A DNA stretch of 34,737 bases from CAIYOL01 sp964494805 (GTDB taxonomy: Bacteria; Planctomycetota; Phycisphaerae; Sedimentisphaerales; Anaerobacaceae): assembly GCA_964494805.1 (NCBI GenBank), contig CAZBST010000018.1:1-34737 (forward strand), given 5' to 3'. How positions within the stretch are numbered: the stretch's first letter is position 1; every line of letters begins with the position of its first letter. Positions 24,442-32,028 of the stretch are shown here, piece after piece. Position numbers and translations under genes: made by a program. A model generated the notes under the pieces. That model worked only from the letters and a program-made list of their open reading frames with translations, did not search any database and was not told where the DNA came from.

Positions 24442-24736
24442 TTTTTATTTTTAATTTCTCTATCAAACTATCAGATGATACGCCCAAAACCTGCACTTGT
24501 TTTATTGGATTGGTCTGTCCCGAGATTATGCTGATAGCGTTCTTTTTCACGCCGAGCTGTTTAGCTAAAAACTCGATAAGACTCTGGTTGGCTTTACCCT
24601 TCTCCGGCGGGGCTGCAACCTTTATCTTGACCATTTCACCGAGCAGACCGCAAATACAGGTTCGGCTGCTGCCGGGTATGACCTTCACCGTGAAAACCAC
24701 ACCGCCCTCAATATTCTCAATTTTTAAATCAGTCAT
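24434..24736 (-). CDS. YggU / DUF167 family protein
   Basis: The 100-residue product has the DUF167 signature: VKVIPGSSRT near the N-terminus and VKIKVAAPPEKGKANQSLIEFLAKQLGV in the middle, followed by ISIISGQTNPIKQVQVLG. It is a small alpha/beta cytosolic protein widespread in bacteria, archaea and eukaryotes, without an established biochemical role. It overlaps the MATE gene start by 8 bases. Confidence 0.92.
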   Translation of the reverse strand: MTDLKIENIEGGVVFTVKVIPGSSRTCICGLLGEMVKIKVAAPPEKGKANQSLIEFLAKQLGVKKNAISIISGQTNPIKQVQVLGVSSDSLIEKLKIKNG

Positions 24737-24777
24737 TGGTTGGATTATAGCTGATTGGACAGGTTCACAAAAAGGGC

Positions 24778-25080
24778 TTATTCGATATTCTCTCGCAGAT
24801 TTGCGCCGATTGCCAGCTGCACGTATTTTTCAATCTGCTCAGCAAGTTCGCCTAATGATGGAAGCTGAAAATCCTCATAATGGCCGGGGACAAATTCTCC
24901 GTTCAGGGCTTTTTTGAAGATTTTAATTCGTATAATTGATGACGGGACATCGGCCTTGCTGAAATCGCTGTCTTTATGCTCAGTGAGCTCGACCCGCCAG
25001 TCCTCGCTTATAAAGATCAGGCACTTGCCCGTAAAAACCGCCGTCGGAAAATAATCGCATAATAATTTCAGTGTTTCCAT
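24778..25080 (-). CDS. Hypothetical 100-residue protein
   Basis: I do not recognise a family. The product is soluble and acidic, with no signal peptide or transmembrane segment. It begins METLKLLCDYFPTAVFTGK and has a predicted amphipathic C-terminal helix (LGELAEQIEKYVQLAIGANL). It lies 41 bases upstream of the YggU-like gene on the same strand and may start that transcription unit. No strong ribosome binding site is seen. The coding potential looks real because the frame is clean and the composition resembles its neighbours. Confidence 0.6.
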   Translation of the reverse strand: METLKLLCDYFPTAVFTGKCLIFISEDWRVELTEHKDSDFSKADVPSSIIRIKIFKKALNGEFVPGHYEDFQLPSLGELAEQIEKYVQLAIGANLRENIE

Positions 25081-25389
25081 ATAAATGGCATACTAACGAA
25101 TTCGCAGGCCAAATTCAATCAAATATTTTGGTTTCGGTTAGCCCATAACTTTATGTTGTGGGTTTGCTGTTGCTGCCTTCTGCTCGGATGCCTATTTTTC
25201 ATATGCCTTCGGCATACTTACTGTTCGTTTCCTCGTTGCGGCCTCCGGCAGCACCAGCAATTTGGGTAACTAATTTTTCTTCGTGTCTTTGCGTCTTCGT
25301 GGCAAAAAATCAATCAAAAGCGCTACTACCCGCACACCAAAATCCCGTAAGGGATGCCATAGGCAACCGGCTGCTTTCCCCATTTATTT
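25081..25389. other. Intergenic stretch with dispersed repeats
   Basis: No gene is seen. It holds repeat copy 4 (25164-25260). About 15 bases beyond it, at 25278-25307, lies a second motif, CTTCGTGTCTTTGCGTCTTC plus GTGGCAAA, a low-complexity pattern common in intergenic DNA of environmental bacteria (recalled, not searched). Confidence 0.5.
25164..25260 (-). repeat. Dispersed ~100 bp imperfect palindrome, copy 4
   Basis: The outer arms TTGCTGTTGCTGCC (25164-25177) and GGCAGCACCAGCAA (25247-25260) are inverted repeats with one mismatch. The inner hairpin TATGCC-TTC-GGCATA is at 25202-25216, and the core TTCCTCGTTGCGGC is near 25229. It matches copy 2 closely, 22 kb away. It lies 130 bases beyond the stop of the minus-strand gene at 25390. 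Confidence 0.85.
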
Positions 25390-25857
25390 TTATTTTCTCC
25401 TGCGTTCTTTTCGTGCATTGATGAAAAGACAGGCGGAGGCCAGGAGAAGAACGGGGGATGAATAAACACCGGGCATAAGACGGCCCAGATAAAATGAGCC
25501 AGCGATGTGCAGCAGGCCGTTGCCAAACATCAGAATAGATAAAGGAAAACTAATCCAAATCATGGTGCGACTGCCGCGAAAGGCAAGAGGTGACAGGCAA
25601 AAAAGCAGGGCGATGCCGACACACAGGCCCGTCAGCCAGACGCCGAATGAAAATGTCGGCAGCGGTAGGTATGGCAATCGTTCACGGATGGCGCGGACGG
25701 TCGGGTTATAAACGGAGAGAAAATCTGTCGTCGCCTCATCGGTTACGTGCAGGGCAATGGCGGCGGATAAAAAAATCCACGCGTAGCCGAATCGGCTGGC
25801 GATTTGTTGACCTTGTTGGATAGTTTCTCTCGAATTTTCAATATGTTCGTTTTTCAC
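25390..25857 (-). CDS. Four-helix membrane protein, possibly HXXEE-type
   Basis: The 155-residue product starts at a GTG (25857) preceded by AGG. It has a polar N-terminus and about four transmembrane segments. The first helix ends in ALHVTDEATTDFL, which resembles the HxxEE motif of a small membrane family, though it reads HVTDEA here, so that assignment is tentative. Later segments include SFGVWLTGLCVGIALLFCLS and GLLHIAGSFYLGRLMPG, and the C-terminus is basic (INARKERRRK), which favours a cytoplasmic end. No neighbour gives a functional clue; the gene stands alone beside the long gene-poor stretch. Confidence 0.65.
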   Translation of the reverse strand: MKNEHIENSRETIQQGQQIASRFGYAWIFLSAAIALHVTDEATTDFLSVYNPTVRAIRERLPYLPLPTFSFGVWLTGLCVGIALLFCLSPLAFRGSRTMIWISFPLSILMFGNGLLHIAGSFYLGRLMPGVYSSPVLLLASACLFINARKERRRK

Positions 25858-26540
25858 ATTCTAACCTGGGGCAATTCCATAGACGCCGTACTTATTTTTA
25901 ATTTTTTATTACCCCGAATTTTACTTGTTGCAAACCACTTTCACAACGCCAAAATCGCCCTCGTAATCTGCGATAAAAAATCAATCAAAAACGTTGGTAG
26001 TTGGACCCCTGAAATCCATTTTCTTGAGAATTTTTTACTCCTTTAGCCGCAACGACTTAGCCAAAACCGCACATCTGAAAACTCCATAATTTTCGCATCA
26101 TTCGCGCAAGTCCGTCCAGATTATAGAAGGGACGCATTCTGTCCCTAATCGCCCAGCAGGGCGATGGTCTCAGGTCCAGCAGGCCCGGGTCAGAAACGAC
26201 TTAATAGTTAATATCTTGTAGTGGAGTTTACCTCACTTTTTATACAGCGTATGTAATCCCCAACGGAGATTTTCTATCAACTATGAACAATGAACTGCGA
26301 ACAAACAAAAAAATGCAAAACGAACCCAATTTTCAGAATGCCAAAAATGCTTGTAAGTGCAGTAATTACAATGACTAATAACCAAAAACTTAAAACGGCC
26401 AAGCTCAAAAACGAACCCAAACAAACCCAATTTTGTCGGCTTTTTGCTACCTCTTTTGCGAAGTAGATGATGAAGTGTCGGAAAGACCTCCGCATTCAAA
26501 ACGATTGCAGGTTTTGCCCAAAAGGTTAAAATGGGGGCTG
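25858..26540. other. Gene-poor stretch with small hairpins
   Basis: I see no convincing gene. Two adjacent hairpins stand out: GGGAC-N7-GTCCC (26129-26145) and CGCCC-AGCA-GGGCG (26150-26163). From about 26280 to 26440 the plus strand is rich in A and C with recurring AAACGAACCCAA-type strings (near 26318 and 26409), which look like a degenerate non-coding repeat. No promoter for the following gene could be fixed. Confidence 0.5.
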
Positions 26541-27128
26541 ATGCGCTTTAGCGAATACAGATTTCTGGTGAAGTCGGATTTATACAGGTATACCGGCAAG
26601 GTCGGGACGCTGGCATTTTGGAGGTGCATGCGGATAAATCCGTGTTTCAGGTATTCTTTCTGGATGAGAACGTGCGCGTTTTTCGAGCAATGCGGGATAC
26701 CGGGCCACAGCGTGCTTGCCGTTTTAGCGACGCATCTTTTTTTTCTTCGCTATGTTTATAAATACGGTATTTCCATTCCATACATTACCAAAATCGGCAG
26801 CGGGTTCGTGATAGGGCATTTCGGTGGAATCGTTGTAAGTGACAAGGCGGTCATCGGGAATAACTGCACCATTTCGCACGGCGTGACTATCGGAAAGGCA
26901 AACCGCGGAAAGAACTTGGGCCATCCCACTATAGGGGACAATGTGTATATGGGGGCAGGGGCCAAAATTATCGGTAATATTAAAGTGGGCAATAACGTTG
27001 TTATAGGGGCGAACTGCGTTGTTACCAAGGACGTGCCTGATAACGCGGTGGTCGCCAGCGTTCCCGGCAAGGTGATTTCATACGATGGCACCGAAGGTTA
27101 TTTGAAGAGGACGGATTATCCCTTCTGA
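26541..27128 (+). CDS. Hexapeptide-repeat acetyltransferase, serine acetyltransferase-like
   Basis: The frame is open from 26433, but the residues before the ATG at 26541 look non-coding. From there the product has about 195 residues, beginning MRFSEYRFLVKSDLYRYTG. The N-terminal helical part is short compared with CysE. The C-terminal left-handed beta-helix has ITKIGSGFVIGHFGGIVVSD, NNCTISHGVTIGKANRG and IGNIKVGNNVVIGANCVVTKDVPDNAVV, the pattern of the serine O-acetyltransferase / WcaB group, with the catalytic-type His in ISHGVTIG. Substrate may be serine or a sugar. A short N-terminal domain and the lack of cysteine-pathway neighbours favour a surface-sugar acetyltransferase, but this is open. 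Confidence 0.82.
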   Translation: MRFSEYRFLVKSDLYRYTGKVGTLAFWRCMRINPCFRYSFWMRTCAFFEQCGIPGHSVLAVLATHLFFLRYVYKYGISIPYITKIGSGFVIGHFGGIVVSDKAVIGNNCTISHGVTIGKANRGKNLGHPTIGDNVYMGAGAKIIGNIKVGNNVVIGANCVVTKDVPDNAVVASVPGKVISYDGTEGYLKRTDYPF

Positions 27129-27145
27129 ATTTTGAGTTTCGCGAC

Positions 27146-27200
27146 ATATTTTGCGAAATAGGTAATGATAATATCAGCCCTGGCTCATTTGATGGAGGTC
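27146..27200 (-). pseudogene. Remnant of the hemB 3' end
   Basis: Read on the minus strand, the segment gives LTSIK-stop-ARADIIITYFAKYVAKL, against LTSIKRAGADIIITYFAKEAVML near the end of HemB (around 27470-27530). The DNA matches at most positions, for example TTTTGCGAAATA and ATATCAGCCC. It starts exactly at the stop codon of the small gene 27199-27441, so that gene sits between the working hemB 3' end and a decayed duplicate of it. Confidence 0.85.
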
Positions 27201-27441
27201 AGAAGAAGATTTTCAAGCCGGGTAGGCCTGAGATAATTCTGGCCAATACTATAAAGGCGGACCATATCACCGCGATTGCGATTACAACTGTAACGGCCCA
27301 AATGATGATTATACCTGCTTTTCGAGCAGGTTCGTCAACTTCGCGCAGCTCTTTCAGGTCTTCCCGCCATCGGCCGATGACCACGCAGCACCAGGATACA
27401 CCCACCGCCCAAAGTACTATCCATACAAGTGATGTAAGCAT
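27199..27441 (-). CDS. Small two-helix membrane protein coupled to hemB
   Basis: The 80-residue product has two transmembrane segments (about residues 2-23 and 42-68) separated by a charged loop (GRWREDLKELREVDEPARKAG). No family is recognised. Its ATG overlaps the hemB stop codon (TAATG), so it is translated from the heme operon. Its own stop falls in the duplicated hemB tail, suggesting that the gene arrived by insertion at the 3' end of hemB. A link to heme synthesis is not shown beyond position. Confidence 0.72.
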   Translation of the reverse strand: MLTSLVWIVLWAVGVSWCCVVIGRWREDLKELREVDEPARKAGIIIIWAVTVVIAIAVIWSAFIVLARIISGLPGLKIFF

Positions 27442-28421
27442 TATGAACGCCCATTAATTAACATTACTGCTTCTTTTGCGAAATATGTGATGATTATATC
27501 AGCCCCGGCCCGTTTGATGGAAGTAAGCATTTCGAGCATTGCCTGCTGCTTATCCAGAAGGCCCGCATCGGCGGCGGAGTTGAGCATCATAAATTCGCCG
27601 GAGACGTTGTAGGCGGCTATTGGATAATCGAAACTTTGTCGCGCACGATAAATTATATCAAGGTAGCAAAGGGCGGGTTTTACCATAACAATGTCAGCAC
27701 CTTCTTCGATATCGAGGGCGATTTCGGCAAGTGCCTGCCGGGCGTTGGCAGGGTCGGCTTGATAGGTTTTTCGATCTCCGAAGGCGGGGGCGGAATCGAC
27801 TGCGTCTCTAAACGGGCCATAGAAGGCGGAGGCGAATTTGGCGGCGTAAGACATAATGGCAACATCGTGGAAACCATTTTGTTCGAGGGCCTCGCGGATA
27901 TATTTCACCCGGCCATCCATCATATCCGAAGGTGCGACGATATCTGCGCCTGCTTGTGCGTGCGAAAGGGCAACTTTAGCAAGCAGTTCGCAGGTCGCAT
28001 CGTTATCAATCTTATTGTCCTTGATTACGCCGCAATGCCCATGAGAAGTATATGCACAAAGACAGACGTCGGTAATGATGAGCAGGTCTGGGACAGCTTT
28101 TTTGATTTCTTTTGTAGCTCGTTGGACGACACCATCTTCAGCCCAGGCCTGCGAGCCAATTTCATCTTTTTTATCCGGCAGACCAAAGAGCAGAACTGCC
28201 GGTATTCCCAAAGCAGCGACCTCGGCGGCTTCGGCTGCTATTGTATCAGGCGAAAAATGAAAGCAGCCGGTCATCGACTTAATTGGCTCCTTGAGGTTTT
28301 CGCCTTCGCGGACAAACAGCGGATATACGAGATTGTCGACGCTCAAAGTAGTTTCACGCACCAATCTTCGCATAGCTGCGCTGCTGCGCAGCCGACGCAA
28401 CCTGATTTTTGGAAAGTTCAT
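27441..28421 (-). CDS. hemB: Delta-aminolevulinic acid dehydratase (porphobilinogen synthase)
   Basis: The product joins two 5-aminolevulinate molecules to porphobilinogen. From the ATG at 28421, preceded by GAAGGAG, it has about 326 residues, normal for HemB. Visible features are DVCLCAYTSHGHCG (the three-Cys zinc site of zinc-dependent enzymes), the Schiff-base lysines in MSYAAKFASAFYGPFR and MVKPALCYLDII, and the LTSIKRAGADIIITYFAKEA C-terminus. The longer frame from 28442 would overlap the stop of the upstream gene. It is the fifth gene of the tetrapyrrole operon. Confidence 0.97.
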   Translation of the reverse strand: MNFPKIRLRRLRSSAAMRRLVRETTLSVDNLVYPLFVREGENLKEPIKSMTGCFHFSPDTIAAEAAEVAALGIPAVLLFGLPDKKDEIGSQAWAEDGVVQRATKEIKKAVPDLLIITDVCLCAYTSHGHCGVIKDNKIDNDATCELLAKVALSHAQAGADIVAPSDMMDGRVKYIREALEQNGFHDVAIMSYAAKFASAFYGPFRDAVDSAPAFGDRKTYQADPANARQALAEIALDIEEGADIVMVKPALCYLDIIYRARQSFDYPIAAYNVSGEFMMLNSAADAGLLDKQQAMLEMLTSIKRAGADIIITYFAKEAVMLINGRS

Positions 28422-28443
28422 AATTGCTCCTTCGGCGAGCATT

Positions 28444-29589
28444 TTACTTTTTTATTTCTTCGTCTGCAAGATAACAAGATGGTTCGTTGAGCCAGTTTTT
28501 ATCGGCGGGGTTAGTGCCGAGGAAGCGGAAGTTGCCTTTGCACAGGTCGAACCATTTACATCTCAAACAGCGTTTATCAGCGAACCGACTTTTGTTGCGG
28601 AGCTTATTAAGCACCGGCTCAGCCGGATTATTCCAGATTTGCTTGAAGGATTTATCTTTGACATTGCCGAGCGAATAATTCCACCAGAACTGGTCGGGAT
28701 GGACGGAGCCATTCCAGGAGACAGAGGCGATTTTTTCGCCGGTCTTATTTCCGCCATTGGCAAGCAAAAGCTGTTGAGCCTTTTCGCAGCGTGGATTTTT
28801 CTTTTTGGTCATTTTCAATAAGAGGAACGGGCCATCGGCGTGATTGCCAACGGTGAGGATTTCGTCAACGAGTTTTTTTTGAACGAATTCCTCGGTTTTT
28901 TCTATTATTGTGTCAACAGCCAAACGAGTTTGCTGCGGTGTCGGGGTAAAGTCGTCGAGATTTTTTGCTCTGCCGGCTTTGATGAGGTGGTAGAAACAAA
29001 TCCTGCGGATATTGGCAGAGGCGGCGATACCGAAGACGACGGGGATTTTATCAACGTTTTGTTTAGTGATGGTAAATCGCAGGCCGGTTTTCAAGCCAGC
29101 TTTTTGACAATTCTGGATTCCTGTTAAGGCGGCTTTGAAACAGCCCTGCGTTTGTCTGAAAGCATCGTGGAAAGGTTCGTCACCATCAATAGAGATGCCT
29201 ACGTAGCTTACGCCGAGGGCGGCGAGTTTTTTGGCAACGGCGGAATCAATTAAGGTCCCGTTACTGGAGATGACTGTTCGCAGAGGCAATTGCTTTGCTT
29301 TGGCTAAGAGGTCGAATAAATCGTTTCGCAGCAGGGGTTCGCCGCCGGTGAATAAAACTACGGGACAATTTACTTGGGTGAGCTGGTGAAGTAATTGTTT
29401 GGCTTCGGCGGTGGTCAGTTCGTCCACACTAGGGCCGGAGGTCGAGCTGCTGTAACAGTGCAGACAATTTAAGTTGCAGCGGCTTATGCAATTGAAGGCG
29501 ACGACCGGGCCGAAGGAATTTTGCTGTTCGTAGCGCAAGTGGTCGGATTCGCCAGCCAAGCCGCAATATAATTTTGAGATGTTTATCAT
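28444..29589 (-). CDS. ahbC: Radical SAM protein of the alternative heme pathway, AhbC-like
   Basis: The 381-residue product begins MINISKLYCGLAGESDHLRY, like AhbC (12,18-didecarboxysiroheme deacetylase), and has the radical SAM cluster motif CNLNCLHC followed by FTGGEPLLR. The C-terminal SPASM-like cluster region (CEKAQ..., then CLRCKWFDLCKGNFR and CYLADEEI) is shared by AhbC and AhbD. In the siroheme-dependent pathway AhbC removes acetate side chains and AhbD makes heme. The start similarity favours AhbC; AhbD or NirJ cannot be excluded. It overlaps the cobA-hemD stop by 4 bases (ATGA). AhbA and AhbB are not in the window. Confidence 0.8.
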   Translation of the reverse strand: MINISKLYCGLAGESDHLRYEQQNSFGPVVAFNCISRCNLNCLHCYSSSTSGPSVDELTTAEAKQLLHQLTQVNCPVVLFTGGEPLLRNDLFDLLAKAKQLPLRTVISSNGTLIDSAVAKKLAALGVSYVGISIDGDEPFHDAFRQTQGCFKAALTGIQNCQKAGLKTGLRFTITKQNVDKIPVVFGIAASANIRRICFYHLIKAGRAKNLDDFTPTPQQTRLAVDTIIEKTEEFVQKKLVDEILTVGNHADGPFLLLKMTKKKNPRCEKAQQLLLANGGNKTGEKIASVSWNGSVHPDQFWWNYSLGNVKDKSFKQIWNNPAEPVLNKLRNKSRFADKRCLRCKWFDLCKGNFRFLGTNPADKNWLNEPSCYLADEEIKK

Positions 29590-31103
29590 TTGTATATCTT
29601 TTCTATGGCAGCAAGAAGACCATCGGCGGTGTGCTCGGAGGCCTGGGCGTCGACTTTAAGTCCGAGCCGCTTCAATTGTTCGGAGGTTACGGGGCCGATA
29701 GATGCTACTTTTATATTGCTTGAGTTTGCTAACTCAGCTGGGATTTGTTCGAAAAAAGCTTTAACTGATGATGAGCTTACAAAGGTTAGCCAATCGATTT
29801 CGCCTTTTTTAATTTTTTCTATCAGTGGGTCACATTTATTTTTTACAGTTACAGTTACAGTGGTATAGATTGGGACATTATCGACTTTGGCTCCTGTGCT
29901 TTCCAGTAGTTTGTTCAATTCATCTGAAGCAAGCTGGGAGCGGAGAAGCAAAACTTTTTTGTTTTTTAGATTCGTAAAGGCGATTAGTTGTTTGCCAAGT
30001 TCTTTGCTGGTGAAAATGTTTGGTGTGAAATCTGCCTTTACGCCGAATTCGGTTAATTTCGCGGCGGTTTCACTGCCTATGGCGGCGATTTTGGCGGAGG
30101 CGAAAACACGGGCGTCTTTACCCAATCTTTGTAGAGCATCAAAAAAAACAGTTATGCCGTTTGCACTGGTGAAAATAAGCCAATCGTAATCGGCGAGTTT
30201 TGCAAGTGTTTGCAGGAACTTATTCGTTTGCGTCAACGGTTTGTTTTTTATCGTTGTAAATTCTATTGGGTTGCCGCCTTTGGCGATGATTTTAGCTGCG
30301 AAGTTGGCATTGCTTTCGGCGTCGCGGGTTATGACAATGGTTTTGCCGAACAGAGGCTTGCTTGTGAGCCAATTAAGCTTTTCATCGGCAGCGGCACCGA
30401 CTATTACAATAGCAGGCGGTTTGACTTTATTTTGTTTGCATTTTTCGGATATTTGTTTGAGCGAAGCCCTTACAGTTTTTTGACTTGGCAATGTAGCATC
30501 GGCTATTACCGCTGCTGGTGTTTCTTCTGCCATACCATTTTTTACCAGTTGCTTTGTGATAAACTCCAGATTTTCCATTGCCATATAGAAGACTATGGTG
30601 CCGCTGAATTTAGCGAGGAGGTGACAATCGATATTGCTTTTTTGCTTTCCTTCGGCTTCCCGGCCGGTGATGAAGACCACCTGCGAACTGTAGTTTCTGT
30701 CGGTCAGAAGAATACCTGCAGACTCGGCTGCAGCGACAGCAGCAGTTACGCCGGGGACTATTTCGAAATCGATACCCGCCTTGGTGAGGGCTGAAAGTTC
30801 CTGGCCGGTTCTTCCAAATATGCCGGGGTCTCCGCCTTTTAAGCGGACTACCGTTTGACCAACGTTTGCTTTTTCGACCAGAAGGTTATTGATTTGGTCC
30901 TGTGTGGCGGAACCGGGGCCGATTCTCTTTGGGACAGGGATAAGCTCGGCGTCGGGGCGGGCGAATTTTAGTAAAGCAGGATTGGCCAGCTTGTCATAGA
31001 TTATACAGTCTGCGGTCTTGAGTAGGTCTGCGCCTCGGACGGTAATTAAATCAGCCCTGCCCGGGCCTGCTCCGACGAGATATACTTTGCCTTTTTTGCT
31101 CAT
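29586..31103 (-). CDS. cobA-hemD: Uroporphyrinogen-III C-methyltransferase / uroporphyrinogen-III synthase fusion
   Basis: The 505-residue product joins two enzymes. Residues 1-245 are a SUMT: VYLVGAGPGRADLITVRG, VRLKGGDPGIFGR, EIVPGVTAAVAAAESAGI and PPAIVIVGAA bind S-adenosylmethionine and uroporphyrinogen III to make precorrin-2. Residues about 250-505 are a HemD: LFGKTIVITRDAESN, DWLIFTSANGITVFFDAL, and the late DWLTFVSSSSVKAFFEQIP and IKVASIGPVTSEQLKRLGL. The fusion makes uroporphyrinogen III and immediately commits it to the siroheme branch, consistent with the AhbC-like gene behind it. It overlaps both neighbours by 4 bases. Confidence 0.96.
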   Translation of the reverse strand: MSKKGKVYLVGAGPGRADLITVRGADLLKTADCIIYDKLANPALLKFARPDAELIPVPKRIGPGSATQDQINNLLVEKANVGQTVVRLKGGDPGIFGRTGQELSALTKAGIDFEIVPGVTAAVAAAESAGILLTDRNYSSQVVFITGREAEGKQKSNIDCHLLAKFSGTIVFYMAMENLEFITKQLVKNGMAEETPAAVIADATLPSQKTVRASLKQISEKCKQNKVKPPAIVIVGAAADEKLNWLTSKPLFGKTIVITRDAESNANFAAKIIAKGGNPIEFTTIKNKPLTQTNKFLQTLAKLADYDWLIFTSANGITVFFDALQRLGKDARVFASAKIAAIGSETAAKLTEFGVKADFTPNIFTSKELGKQLIAFTNLKNKKVLLLRSQLASDELNKLLESTGAKVDNVPIYTTVTVTVKNKCDPLIEKIKKGEIDWLTFVSSSSVKAFFEQIPAELANSSNIKVASIGPVTSEQLKRLGLKVDAQASEHTADGLLAAIEKIYK

Positions 31104-32026
31104 TGTTTTTTGAGTTTTTCTAGGATTTCTCTGCCGCCGGAATCGAGGAGGTCGTTGGCGATTTTTTCGGCGATGGTGTAGGAATCGGCTGCCGGGCCGG
31201 TAAGACGACGGCTGATGAAATTTTTACCTTCCAAATCCGAAATAAAAGCGCAAATTTCCATATCATTTCCTGTTATTTTTGCAAATGCCCCTATGGGGGC
31301 GTGACAGCCGCACTGCATTGTAATCAGAATCTGACGCTCTGCGAAAGTAATCGTCCTTAGTTTTTCGTTGTCTATGGCAGCAATCAACTCTATTACGGCT
31401 GAATCACCAGTTCTTGTTTGAACGGCGAGTGCGCCCTGGGCCGGCGCCGGGATAAATTGCTGCGGGTCAAAGCATAAAGAAATTTTTCCGCCTAAGCCGA
31501 GCCGTTCTATGCCGGCCCGAGCTAAAATAATAGCATCAAATTTTCCTTGCTGTAGCAGTTTTATTCGAGTAGGGACGTTGCCGCGAATTGGCAGGGGGGT
31601 AAGGTCGGCTCTTAAATGTTTTATTTGTGCTGTGCGCCTCAGACTCGAAGTGCCGATTTTTGCAGAGTGAGGAAGCTGCTTTATCGAGTCAATTGCGTCA
31701 TTTGCTATCAGGCAATCTTCTGGAAATGTTCTCTCACAAATCGCAGTGAGGGTCAGCTCTTCTCGCTGCTGCGTAGGTAAGTCCTTGAAGCTATGGACAG
31801 CAAAATCAGCTTCACCAGCAAGGAGTGCATCTTCGACCTGCGAGGTAAAAAAGCCAGCACTTTTTAAGTCCCACAAGGCGGTGCGTTTATCGCGGTCACC
31901 TTTAGTGGTTATTTTTTTGATTTTGATTTGTAAGCGGGGGTGAGTTTTCTTCAAAGCCGAGATGATAAGGTGGGTCTGAGCAATGGCCAAATCCCCCCAC
32001 CGTGTTGCAGCGGTAAGGATATTCAT
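31100..32026 (-). CDS. hemC: Hydroxymethylbilane synthase (porphobilinogen deaminase)
   Basis: The 308-residue product polymerises four porphobilinogens to hydroxymethylbilane. Family features are the N-terminal TRWGDLAIAQTHLI, DFAVHSFKDLP with the catalytic Asp, the basic substrate site GTSSLRRTAQIKHLR and IRGNVPTRIKLL, and the dipyrromethane-cofactor Cys in MQCGCHAPIGAFA. Two cysteines (QCGC) lie at the cofactor loop; the second aligns with the usual site. It starts 2 bases beyond the hemA stop and overlaps cobA-hemD by 4. Confidence 0.97.
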   Translation of the reverse strand: MNILTAATRWGDLAIAQTHLIISALKKTHPRLQIKIKKITTKGDRDKRTALWDLKSAGFFTSQVEDALLAGEADFAVHSFKDLPTQQREELTLTAICERTFPEDCLIANDAIDSIKQLPHSAKIGTSSLRRTAQIKHLRADLTPLPIRGNVPTRIKLLQQGKFDAIILARAGIERLGLGGKISLCFDPQQFIPAPAQGALAVQTRTGDSAVIELIAAIDNEKLRTITFAERQILITMQCGCHAPIGAFAKITGNDMEICAFISDLEGKNFISRRLTGPAADSYTIAEKIANDLLDSGGREILEKLKKQ

Positions 32027-32028
32027 CG

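Noticed and set aside
25858..26432. Short open frames in the gene-poor stretch
   Set aside because: They are short, lack ribosome binding sites, and the region is dominated by hairpins and A/C-rich degenerate strings.
27636..28490. A 284-residue plus-strand open frame
   Set aside because: It is antisense to hemB, which is unambiguous; its cysteine- and glycine-rich composition reflects the complementary codons.
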